A program made the position numbers and the translations under genes. Source: Oryzihumus sp036391795 (GTDB taxonomy: Bacteria; Actinomycetota; Actinomycetes; Actinomycetales; Dermatophilaceae). From it: DNA of 11,992 nucleotides. Position 1 is the stretch's first letter. Every line of letters starts with the position of its first letter. The DNA is taken from the NCBI RefSeq assembly GCF_036391795.1, contig NZ_DASVZH010000185.1:1-11992 (forward strand), given 5' to 3'. Shown here in pieces: positions 1 through 6,779 of this stretch. The notes under the pieces were generated by a model. That model saw only the letters and a list, made by a program, of their open reading frames with translations. It made no database searches and had not been told where the DNA came from.

Positions 1-116
1 GCCAGGGAGTAGGCCCCGTCGACGAGGTTGCCTGCGTAGTGCGCGTGGCTGTAGGGCACGTAGCGCCGGTGGGTGACGGTGGTGCCGACCTGCTCGGGCG
101 TGGCACGGGGGCTCAT
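1..116 (-). CDS. kal: 3-aminobutyryl-CoA ammonia-lyase, N-terminal part (runs off the left edge)
   Basis: Only the first 38 complete codons are present, starting at the ATG whose first base is 116. The peptide contains YVPYSHAHYAGNLVDGAYSL. The SHxHYxGNLVDGA core is the signature I recognise from Kal, a small hotdog-fold enzyme that eliminates ammonia from L-3-aminobutyryl-CoA to give crotonyl-CoA in lysine fermentation. The start overlaps the kamE stop by four bases (ATGA, 113-116), and an AAGGAG Shine-Dalgarno lies at 125-130, eight bases upstream. The gene would be fifth in the kdd operon and is cotranslated with kamE. The identification rests on a short N-terminus, but the context makes it strong. 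Catalytic residues beyond this segment cannot be seen. Confidence 0.85.
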   Translation of the reverse strand, partial: MSPRATPEQVGTTVTHRRYVPYSHAHYAGNLVDGAYSL

Positions 117-922
117 CGGGCGTGCTCCTTCTTGTCGGCCAGCATGTGCACGAGGTAGGACGCCACCTCGCCGGGCGTCGTGCCCTTGCCGAAGATGTGG
201 TCGACGCCGAGCTTGCCGGCCGAGCCCTCCTCGAATCGCGGGCCGCCGGCGACGAGCAGCGGCACCTTGCCGGCGGGGTAGGCCTCGCGGAACGCCGCCG
301 ACATGGTCGTCGTGTTGTGGATGTGGGCGTCCTTCTGGGTCACCACCTGGCTGACCAGGACGGCGTCGGCCTTCTCCGCCTTCGCGCGGGCGACGAGGTC
401 GGGCACGAGCACCTGGGCACCGAGGTTCACGACCTTGATCTCCCGGTAGTACTCCAGGCCCTTCTCCCCCGCGAACCCCTTGATGTTGAGGATCGCGTCG
501 ATGCCCACCGTGTGGGCGTCGGTGCCGATGCAGGCCCCCACCACGACGAGCTTGCGGCGCAGCCGGGACTTGATCGCGGCGTTGACCTCCTTGGCCGACA
601 GCAGCGGGTACTCCCGCTCCACGACGGTGACCTCGCGCAGGTCGACGAGGTGGTTGACGCTGCCGTAGACCACGAAGAACGTGAAGTCCGGACCCATCGC
701 CTTGGCGTGCACCAGCAGGGCCGGCTCGATGCCCATCTTCTTCGCCAGCTGCAGGGCGGCGCCCTCGGCCCGCTTGTCGTGCGGGATGGGCAGGGTGAAG
801 GACACCTGCACCATGCCGTCGCCGGTGGTGTCGCCGTAGGGGCGGATCAGGTCGGGGGCCTGGGTATCGCGGGTGGTCGCCTCCGCGGAGCCGCCCGCCG
901 CGGGGCTCACTGCCGTGCTCAC
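113..922 (-). CDS. kamE: Lysine 5,6-aminomutase beta subunit (B12- and PLP-binding)
   Basis: The product is 269 aa, close to the family's usual ~260. With KamD it moves the terminal amino group of beta-lysine (or D-lysine) to C5, giving 3,5-diaminohexanoate, using adenosylcobalamin and PLP. A short dimerisation domain (about residues 35-105) precedes a cobalamin-binding Rossmann domain (about 120-265). The base-off B12 motif DxHxxG is DAHTVG at 135-140, with the cobalt-ligating His at 137. The PLP Schiff-base Lys is K148 in ILNIKG. The 11-residue His-to-Lys spacing equals that of the Clostridium sticklandii enzyme (His133/Lys144). I chose the GTG at 922 because it overlaps the kamD stop as GTGA (919-922), has AAGGAG just upstream, and gives a family-like N-terminus. 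The reading frame stays open much farther upstream, but only inside kamD. A second GTG four codons later is possible. Confidence 0.95.
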   Translation of the reverse strand: MSTAVSPAAGGSAEATTRDTQAPDLIRPYGDTTGDGMVQVSFTLPIPHDKRAEGAALQLAKKMGIEPALLVHAKAMGPDFTFFVVYGSVNHLVDLREVTVVEREYPLLSAKEVNAAIKSRLRRKLVVVGACIGTDAHTVGIDAILNIKGFAGEKGLEYYREIKVVNLGAQVLVPDLVARAKAEKADAVLVSQVVTQKDAHIHNTTTMSAAFREAYPAGKVPLLVAGGPRFEEGSAGKLGVDHIFGKGTTPGEVASYLVHMLADKKEHAR

Positions 923-2514
923 TTTGCCGACTCCTTCTGCTCCAGCAGGGTGATCGCGGGGTTGTCGTAGCCGTCGGCGCGCCTGACGACGCCGTCGAGG
1001 CCCTTGCCGGCGTCCGCGGGGCGCTTCATCAGCCCGAACGTGCCGTCGGCGATGGCCGACAGCAGCGGCGGGTCGCCGGCCGCGTCGGAGTCGCTGACGA
1101 TCCGCTCGAGCAGGTCGACCGCCTCGGAGAGGACCTGCCGGGCCCGGGTCTGGATGAAGCCGTCCCGCGGCGGGTGGAAGTCCTCGGTCAGCCCGCCCGC
1201 GGCGTTCATGACGTAGCGGACGTTCTGCAGCGCCAGGTCCCGGTCGGACAGGAACGGGGTGACCACGGCCTCGGTCATCATCCCGACCAGCAGGATCCCC
1301 TGGCCGGTCATCGCGCCGACGAGGTTGAAGAACCCGTCGAGCAGGTAGCCGCGGAAGACGTCGCCGGTCATGTGCTTGGTCGGCGGCATCCACTTCAGCG
1401 GCGCGTTGGGGAACAGCTGGCGGGCGAGCATGGCGTGGGCCAGCTCCATCCGGAAGCTGTCTGGCAGGTCGGGGTTGATCTCGAACGCGTGGCCCAGCCC
1501 GAGCTGCCAGTCCTGCAGCCCCGCCTCCTTGGCGAAGTACTCGTTGAGCAGCTGGCTGACGGTGACGGTGTGTGCCGCCTCGACCGCGTCGGCGGTGGTC
1601 AGGTAGTTGTCCTCGCCGGTGTTGATGATGATCCCCGCCCGGGCGTGGATCTGGCGCGAGAACCGTTGGTCCACAAAGGTCCTGATCGGGTTGATGTCGC
1701 GGAAGAGGATGCCGTACATCGAGTCGTTGAGCATCATGTCGAGCCGCTCGAGGCCGGCCAGCGTGGCGATCTCGGGCATGCACAGCCCGGAGGCGTAGTT
1801 GGTCAGCCGGATGTAGCGGCCGAGCTCCTTGCTCGTCTCGTCCAGGGCGGCCCGCATGAGCCGGAAGTTCTCCTGGGTGGCGTAGGTGCCGGCATACCCC
1901 TCGCGGGTCGCGCCCTCGGGCACGTAGTCCAGCAGCGACTGCCCGGTGGAGCGGATCACGGCGATGACGTCGGCGCCCTCACGCGCCGCGGCCTGCGCCT
2001 GCGGGATGTCCTCGTAGATGTCGCCGGTGGCCACGATGAGGTAGATCCACGGACGCTGCCTCGGGTCGCCGTGCCGCTTGACGAGCCGGTCGCGGGTGGC
2101 GCGGTTCCTGTCGATGCGGGTCATCCCCGGCTTGACCGTGCGCATCGCGAGGGACTGCGCCGACCGCAGGTCGCGACCCTCCGGCAGGCGGAACGAGACC
2201 GATCCGGCGGCGGCCTTCTGGGCCAGGGTCAGCAGGTCCGGCGCCTCGCCGCGGCGCAGCGCGTCGAAGACCGGCGTGGTGACACCGTGCTCGAGACCGA
2301 CCTCGTCGCGCACCCGGGAAACCAGGTGGTTGACCCACGGGACGCGCTCGTGGTCGGCGCCGGCGAGGCCGGCCAGGCGCAGCACCGCGCGCTCGACGGA
2401 GACCGTCGTGTGCGTGCGGGCCAGCTTCACGACGGGCGCACCGGCCTTGCGGGCCAGGGACCGGGCCTTGCGGACCACGGTCGGGTCGAGCTCGAGCTTG
2501 GCGGGTTGGCTCAT
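919..2514 (-). CDS. kamD: Lysine 5,6-aminomutase alpha subunit (TIM barrel)
   Basis: The product is 531 aa, full length for the family (about 520). It is the substrate- and cofactor-cradling TIM-barrel subunit that partners KamE. Conserved stretches include RSTGQSLLDYVPEG (188-201), GYAGTYATQENFRLMR (206-221), NDSMYGILFRDINP (263-276), NTGEDNYLTTADA (298-310) and PPTKHMTGD (377-385). I recognise these from KamD proteins, where they line the PLP and adenosylcobalamin pocket. The enzyme should be cytoplasmic; no signal peptide or membrane segment is seen. The ATG at 2514 overlaps the stop of the upstream amidohydrolase gene as ATGA (2511-2514), and a GAAGG sequence lies about nine bases upstream. 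The gene ends in a GTGA overlap with kamE, fitting equimolar translation of the two subunits. No truncation or frameshift is seen. Confidence 0.95.
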   Translation of the reverse strand: MSQPAKLELDPTVVRKARSLARKAGAPVVKLARTHTTVSVERAVLRLAGLAGADHERVPWVNHLVSRVRDEVGLEHGVTTPVFDALRRGEAPDLLTLAQKAAAGSVSFRLPEGRDLRSAQSLAMRTVKPGMTRIDRNRATRDRLVKRHGDPRQRPWIYLIVATGDIYEDIPQAQAAAREGADVIAVIRSTGQSLLDYVPEGATREGYAGTYATQENFRLMRAALDETSKELGRYIRLTNYASGLCMPEIATLAGLERLDMMLNDSMYGILFRDINPIRTFVDQRFSRQIHARAGIIINTGEDNYLTTADAVEAAHTVTVSQLLNEYFAKEAGLQDWQLGLGHAFEINPDLPDSFRMELAHAMLARQLFPNAPLKWMPPTKHMTGDVFRGYLLDGFFNLVGAMTGQGILLVGMMTEAVVTPFLSDRDLALQNVRYVMNAAGGLTEDFHPPRDGFIQTRARQVLSEAVDLLERIVSDSDAAGDPPLLSAIADGTFGLMKRPADAGKGLDGVVRRADGYDNPAITLLEQKESAK

Positions 2515-4121
2515 GTCAGAGCACCTTCACGGTCGAAGACGGTGCGGCCGCGGATGACGGTCCGCAGGTTCACGGGCAGGTCGGCGCCGGGGCCGAGGTC
2601 GGGCAGGCCCGGCGTGCCGGAGCGGGGGTCGGTGCTCCAGGTCTGGATGCGGTCGTCCGGCGCCTGGACGACGAGGTCGCCCACGGACCAGACAGCGAAG
2701 CTGGCCGGCTGGCCCAGGTCGAGGTAGCCCCGGTCGTCGATGCCCCCGGCGCGCCAGCCGCCGCGGGTGTGCGCCAGGAACGCCGAGCGGGCGGAGATGC
2801 GCTGCTGGGGGTTGTGGTGGTTGACGCAGGCGCGGATCGCCTCCCACGGCGCGAACGGGGTCACCGGGGTGTCCGAGCCCAGCGCCAGGGACAGGCCGGC
2901 GGCGGCCATCGAGGCGACCGGGTTCATGGCCAGGGCGCGCTCGGCACCCAGCCGCGCGGCATACATGCCGGCCTCGCCTCCCCAGGCGGCGTCGAAGGCG
3001 GGCTGGACGCTGGCGTGGACGCCGAGGTCGACCAGGGCGGCGATGGCGTCCGCGTCGGGCATCTCCAGGTGCTCCAGCCGGTGCCGGGCGCGGCGGACCA
3101 CGTCGGCGCCGACCCGGTCGGCGGCCGCGCGCAGCCCCGCCACCACGGTCTCCACGGCGGCGTCACCGATGACGTGGAAGCCGGCCTGCACCCCGGCGAG
3201 GCTGCAGGCGGCCACGTGGTCGCGGACCTGCTCGACGCTGAGGTAGGCGCAGCCGTGGGTGTCCTCGTCGGTGTAGGGCCGGCGCACCCGAGCCGTGCGC
3301 GAGCCGACCGAGCCGTCGGCGCACAGGTCGCCGGCCAGACCGCGGGCGCCCAGCCGCGAGACCAGGTCACGCGCCGCCTGCTCGTCCTCGACCAGCTCGC
3401 CCCAGTAGGCCATCACCTGCGGGCCGTCGCCGCGGTCCCCGGCGGCGATGACGGCCGCGAGGTCCTCGGCGCTGCTCAGGTGCGGGGCCCCATGCTCGTG
3501 GACCAGCCCGATGCCGGCCTCCGCGGCGGCCCGCAGGGCCAGGTCGACATGGCGGCGGCGGTCGGCCGGGGTGATGCCGGCGTGGAACGCCTCCCGGGCC
3601 AGGTGGTGCGCCTCGCGCAGGACCAGGCCGCTCTCGTGCCACCCGTCGCGGCCGCGAGCGCCGCCGGCCGCGGCCAGGGCCGAGGAGACCACGGCGGAGT
3701 GGGCGTCGACGCGCGGCATGTAGACCACGCCGCCGTAGGAGGCGCGGTCCAGCTCGGCGCCGGTGGCGGGGCGCGCCTCGGGCCAGGCCCGCTCGTCCCA
3801 GGAGTGGGCGTAGACGGGACGGCCCTGGCGGGCGCGGGCCGCATTCTCGATGCGGGACAGCGCCTCGGCCAGGGACAGCGCGTCGGACAGGTCGACGCCC
3901 TCCAGCGACAGGCCGGTCATCGAGGTGTGCACGTGGGCGTCGACGAACGTCGGGGTGACCAGGGCGCCGTCGAGGTCCACCACCTCGTCGACGGCGTCGG
4001 CGTGACCGGCAGCCGCCTCCTCACCGCCGATCCACGCGATCTCGTGGCCGGTGACGACCAGGGCGGTGGCGAACGGGTCGACGGGGCTGTAGACGAAGCC
4101 CCCACGGTAGAGAGTGCTCAC
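2511..4121 (-). CDS. YtcJ-like metal-dependent amidohydrolase embedded in the lysine operon
   Basis: The product is a 536-aa member of the amidohydrolase superfamily, in the YtcJ / N-substituted-formamide-deformylase-like branch. A small beta-sandwich N-terminus leads into a TIM barrel with the HxH metal motif (H63, H65 in VDAHVHT). It also has DGSVGSRTA (269-277), GFHVIGD with H316, RHRLEHLEM with H347 and H351, and SDTPVTPFAPWEAI with metal-type D417. The C-terminal LDLGQPASFAVW is typical of the family. No signal peptide is seen, so it is probably cytoplasmic. In most relatives I recall, a Lys lies four residues before the DGS motif (KxFADGS); here that position is Asp265. The GTG start at 4121 overlaps the kdd stop as GTGA, and the stop overlaps the kamD start, so the gene is an integral operon member. 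Its substrate is unknown. A C-N hydrolysis step on a lysine-derived amide or lactam is only an inference. Confidence 0.85.
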   Translation of the reverse strand: MSTLYRGGFVYSPVDPFATALVVTGHEIAWIGGEEAAAGHADAVDEVVDLDGALVTPTFVDAHVHTSMTGLSLEGVDLSDALSLAEALSRIENAARARQGRPVYAHSWDERAWPEARPATGAELDRASYGGVVYMPRVDAHSAVVSSALAAAGGARGRDGWHESGLVLREAHHLAREAFHAGITPADRRRHVDLALRAAAEAGIGLVHEHGAPHLSSAEDLAAVIAAGDRGDGPQVMAYWGELVEDEQAARDLVSRLGARGLAGDLCADGSVGSRTARVRRPYTDEDTHGCAYLSVEQVRDHVAACSLAGVQAGFHVIGDAAVETVVAGLRAAADRVGADVVRRARHRLEHLEMPDADAIAALVDLGVHASVQPAFDAAWGGEAGMYAARLGAERALAMNPVASMAAAGLSLALGSDTPVTPFAPWEAIRACVNHHNPQQRISARSAFLAHTRGGWRAGGIDDRGYLDLGQPASFAVWSVGDLVVQAPDDRIQTWSTDPRSGTPGLPDLGPGADLPVNLRTVIRGRTVFDREGALT

Positions 4122-5218
4122 GGGGCCACAGTCTGCTCGTGCTCCAGGCGTCCCTCGAACAGGGCCCGCACCGCGGCGTTGCCACGCAGCAGCGACAGGG
4201 CGTAGTCGGCGTGCCCGGGGACGTAGCCGTTGCCGACGAGCATGCGGACGTCGGCGGCCAGGCCCTCGGCGCCGAGCGCCGCGGCTGCGAAGTTGGTGGC
4301 CATGGAGAAGAAGATGACCGTGCCGCCCTGGGCGGTGGACAGGATCGCCGGCTGCTCGCAGCCGGGCACGTCGACGCAGACCACGGTGATGTCGGCGGCC
4401 CCACCGGCCGCCTCCACCGCCCCGGACAGGCCCAGCGGCGAGCGCGCGTCGGCGATGACGACCTCGTCCGCCAGCCCGGTGCCGCGCAGCAGCTCGGCCT
4501 CGGCCTCGAACGGCACGACCGCGACCCGGCGGCCGGCCCCCGCGTCGGCGGCAGCGGCCAGGGACAGCGAGCCGGACTTGCCGGCGCCCCCGAGGACGAG
4601 GACCGAGGGGATCTGCCCCCGGTCGGTGTACTCGTGCACCACGCGGGCGACCAGCGCCGGTGCCCCGCAGACGTCCATCACCATCAGGGCCAGCTCGGGG
4701 TCGAGGTCGGCGGGCAGCTTCGCCGCGATGGAACGGCCGAACAGGATGGCGTGGCCCTGGGCCGGGACGCGCTCGGAGCGGCCGTCCCAGCGGGCGAGCC
4801 CGTCGGTGAGGGCCAGCGGGGTGAGGGAGAGGGAGACCAGGGTGGCGACCCGGTCGCCCGGGACGAGGCCGAGCGGGCTGTCCGGGCCGACCTCCTCGAC
4901 GGTGCCGATGAGCATGCCCCCCGAGCCGGTGACGGGGTTCTGCATCTTGCCGCGGGTGGCGACGATGTCGAGGACGGCGGCGCGGACCGCCTCGCCGTCG
5001 ACCTCCCCGGCCGGCGTGCGGTGGGCCTCGGCGAGCTGGCGGTAGGAGGCGGCGTCGAGGTTGAGCGTCTCGACGGCGATGCGCACCTCGTCGGGCCAGA
5101 CCTGCGGCGAGGCGTCGAGGCGCCGGGCCGCCTGGGGCAGGGTGATCCGCTCCCCCGCCGGCTCCAGCACCCGGTGCAGGCCGACCGGCGAGCTCGGGGT
5201 GGTGCGCACGTCGTTCAC
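4118..5218 (-). CDS. kdd: L-erythro-3,5-diaminohexanoate dehydrogenase
   Basis: The product is 366 aa. It performs NAD(P)-dependent oxidative deamination of 3,5-diaminohexanoate to 5-amino-3-oxohexanoate, the step after KamDE. The N-terminal half has QNPVTGSGGMLIG (93-105), which I recognise as a Kdd hallmark, followed by GDRVATLVSLSLTPL. The Rossmann fold begins at about 185 with VLVLGGAGKSGSLS, giving a GxGxxG-type nucleotide loop at 191-196. I prefer the GTG at 5218 (VNDVRTTP) because GGAGG lies at 5226-5230, seven bases upstream. The frame remains open to an ATG at 5305, but that would add 29 Arg-rich residues, run through the promoter/operator and overlap the kamA start. This is the first gene of the minus-strand operon, and its stop overlaps the amidohydrolase start by four bases. 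Confidence 0.93.
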   Translation of the reverse strand: MNDVRTTPSSPVGLHRVLEPAGERITLPQAARRLDASPQVWPDEVRIAVETLNLDAASYRQLAEAHRTPAGEVDGEAVRAAVLDIVATRGKMQNPVTGSGGMLIGTVEEVGPDSPLGLVPGDRVATLVSLSLTPLALTDGLARWDGRSERVPAQGHAILFGRSIAAKLPADLDPELALMVMDVCGAPALVARVVHEYTDRGQIPSVLVLGGAGKSGSLSLAAAADAGAGRRVAVVPFEAEAELLRGTGLADEVVIADARSPLGLSGAVEAAGGAADITVVCVDVPGCEQPAILSTAQGGTVIFFSMATNFAAAALGAEGLAADVRMLVGNGYVPGHADYALSLLRGNAAVRALFEGRLEHEQTVAP

Positions 5219-5225
5219 AGCGGGT

Positions 5226-5230
5226 CCTCC
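5226..5230 (-). promoter_or_regulatory. Ribosome binding site of kdd (decides the start)
   Basis: Read on the minus strand, GGAGG lies seven bases before the GTG at 5218. This strong Shine-Dalgarno sequence favours the 366-aa form of Kdd over the longer frame that starts at the ATG at 5305. Confidence 0.75.
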
Positions 5231-5252
5231 ATCAGCGGCGTCGGGAACAGAT

Positions 5253-5282
5253 CTTGCGGTGAGGCTTGCGGTTCGCCGCAAG
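5253..5282. promoter_or_regulatory. Candidate operator: CTTGCGG direct repeat plus inverted copy between kdd and kamA
   Basis: CTTGCGG occurs at 5253-5259 and 5265-5271, and its exact complement CCGCAAG at 5276-5282. The second and third copies form a perfect 7-bp inverted repeat around TTCG. The first copy is a direct repeat 12 bases, about one helical turn, from the second. The array sits in the 85-base divergent spacer, covers the presumed -35 of kamA, and lies 35-64 bases upstream of the kdd start. This is the layout expected for one regulator controlling both sides. No regulator gene is in the window, so the protein that binds is unknown. The 7-bp arms around TTCG could instead form a small hairpin, but a leaderless kamA transcript would not contain it. 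Confidence 0.55.
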
Positions 5283-5296
5283 TTCTCCCGTATCCT
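5266..5296 (+). promoter_or_regulatory. kamA promoter, predicted leaderless
   Basis: TATCCT at 5291-5296 is a good actinobacterial -10 box, and TTGCGG at 5266-5271 could serve as the -35 with a 19-base spacer. The -10 ends seven bases before the kamA ATG at 5304, so transcription would begin at or within a base of the start codon. No Shine-Dalgarno is seen before that ATG, which agrees with a leaderless mRNA. The -35 half is the weaker part of this call and overlaps the CTTGCGG repeats. Confidence 0.6.
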
Positions 5297-5303
5297 GCCA
5301 GTC

Positions 5304-6779
5304 ATGAGCGCGAAGATCGAGCAGCCCTACGCCTACCGCCGTCGTGAGCTGGTGGAGCCCGACTGGACCCGCCTGCCCGGCTGGAAGGACGTCACGGCCG
5401 CCGAGTGGGCCAGCGCCCAGTGGCAGCGGGCGCACTGCGTCAAGAACGTCAAGCAGCTGCGCGAGCTCATGGGCGACCTGCTCACCGAGGCGTTCTACCT
5501 CGACCTCGAGCGCGACCAGGCCGAGCGCGCCACCATGTCGATGCTCGTGCCGCCGCAGATGATGAACACGATGGTCCCCTCGACCGACGGCGCCATGCCG
5601 GCGGCGGGCGCCGAGTTCACCGCCGCGTTCTACGCCGACCCGGTCCGGCGCTACATGCTCCCGGTGTTCAGCGACCGGCGCACCGACTGGCCCTCGCACC
5701 CCTACGCCTCCCGCGACTCGCTGCACGAGCACGACATGTGGGTGGCCGAGGGGCTGACCCACCGCTACCCGACCAAGGTGCTGGCCGAGCTGCTGCCGAC
5801 CTGCCCGCAGTACTGCGGGCACTGCACGCGCATGGACCTCGTCGGCAACTCCACGCCGACGGTGGCCAAGCTCAAGTTCGACCTCAAGCCGGTCGACCGC
5901 TACGCCGCGATGCTGGCCTACCTGGGCAACACCCCCTCGGTGCGCGACGTCGTCGTCTCCGGTGGCGACGTGGCCAACATGCCGTGGAAGAACCTCGAGG
6001 CCTTCCTGGACCGGCTCCTGGAGATCGACAACATCCGTGACATCCGCCTGGCGACCAAGGCGCTCATGGGTCTGCCGCAGCACTGGCTGGCCGACGACGT
6101 CGTCGAGGGCGTGGGCCGGGTGGCCCGCAAGGCCCGAGAGCGCGGGGTCTCCCTGGCGATCCACACCCACGTCAACAGCGCCCAGTCCGTCACCCCGGCC
6201 GTCGCCGCCGCCACCAGGGCGATGCTCGACGCCGGCGTGCGCGACGTGCGCAACCAGGGCGTGCTCATGCGGGGCGTCAACGACAGCACCGAGGCGCTGC
6301 TGGACCTGTGCTTCGCGCTGCTCGACGGCGCCTCGATCACGCCGTACTACTTCTACATGTGCGACATGATCCCGTTCAGCGAGCACTGGCGGATGTCGCT
6401 GGCCGAGGCCCAGCACCTGCAGCACTCGATGATGGGCTACCTGCCCGGCTTCGCCACCCCGCGGATCGTGTGCGACGTGCCGTTCGTCGGCAAGCGCTGG
6501 GTCCACCAGGTCGACTCCTACGACACCGAGCGCGGCATGTCCTACTGGCGCAAGAACTACCGCACCTCGATCGAGGGCGAGGACGCCGAGGCGCTCTCGC
6601 GCGAGTTCGTCTACTACGACCCGATCTACACGCTGCCCGAGGCCGGCCGGCAGTGGTGGGCCCAGCACGGCGGGCACGAGGAGGCGCACGCGGCGGCCGT
6701 CGAGCAGGCGCGCGCCTCCCGCGAGGCCGCCGAGGCGCAGTCCCTGGAGCCGGTCCCCAGCCACTCGGTCCACGCCTGA
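5304..6779 (+). CDS. kamA: Lysine 2,3-aminomutase (radical SAM, PLP)
   Basis: The product is 491 aa and should convert L-lysine to beta-lysine, the entry step for KamDE. The radical-SAM cluster motif CxxxCxxC is C167-C171-C174 (CPQYCGHC), followed by the SAM-binding SGGDV at 219-223. IHTHVNSAQSVTPAV and RNQGVLMRGVND are family motifs. D354 (YMCDM) and D391 (VCDVP) are 37 residues apart, exactly as Asp293/Asp330 of the clostridial enzyme, which hold the substrate's epsilon-amino group; this favours lysine over glutamate. K397 is the likely PLP lysine, although the usual GGGGK loop reads FVGK. The Cys residues of the clostridial zinc site are not seen. The protein is ~75 aa longer than the clostridial enzyme, mostly at the N-terminus and in a charged C-terminal tail. 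I chose the ATG at 5304 (MSAKIEQPYA) because the -10 box sits just upstream. The open frame continues upstream only through kdd antisense sequence. Confidence 0.9.
   Translation: MSAKIEQPYAYRRRELVEPDWTRLPGWKDVTAAEWASAQWQRAHCVKNVKQLRELMGDLLTEAFYLDLERDQAERATMSMLVPPQMMNTMVPSTDGAMPAAGAEFTAAFYADPVRRYMLPVFSDRRTDWPSHPYASRDSLHEHDMWVAEGLTHRYPTKVLAELLPTCPQYCGHCTRMDLVGNSTPTVAKLKFDLKPVDRYAAMLAYLGNTPSVRDVVVSGGDVANMPWKNLEAFLDRLLEIDNIRDIRLATKALMGLPQHWLADDVVEGVGRVARKARERGVSLAIHTHVNSAQSVTPAVAAATRAMLDAGVRDVRNQGVLMRGVNDSTEALLDLCFALLDGASITPYYFYMCDMIPFSEHWRMSLAEAQHLQHSMMGYLPGFATPRIVCDVPFVGKRWVHQVDSYDTERGMSYWRKNYRTSIEGEDAEALSREFVYYDPIYTLPEAGRQWWAQHGGHEEAHAAAVEQARASREAAEAQSLEPVPSHSVHA

Noticed and set aside
122..970. 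282-residue plus-strand frame opposite kamE
   Set aside because: Antisense shadow of kamE with no recognisable motif.
923..1783. Upstream extension of the kamE frame (to 556 aa)
   Set aside because: It runs through kamD on the same strand in another frame, is Arg/Pro-rich shadow sequence, and begins with no family similarity. The GTG at 922 with the stop/start overlap is the real start.
1174..2727. 517-residue plus-strand frame opposite kamD and the amidohydrolase
   Set aside because: It has low-complexity Gly/Val/Arg/Asp composition typical of the antisense frame in GC-rich genes, and the opposite strand has clear homologues.
2769..4205. 478-residue plus-strand frame opposite the amidohydrolase
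   Set aside because: Antisense shadow; the minus-strand protein has intact metal motifs.
5061..5303. 81-residue N-terminal extension of kamA
   Set aside because: It is antisense to kdd and crosses the divergent promoter. The -10 box at 5291-5296 and the MSAKIEQPYA start at 5304 fit better.
5219..5305. Longer kdd start at the ATG at 5305
   Set aside because: It would overlap the kamA start and translate the operator. The GTG at 5218 has an ideal GGAGG.
4139..5347. 402-residue plus-strand frame opposite kdd
   Set aside because: Antisense shadow with His/Gly/Val-rich low-complexity sequence.
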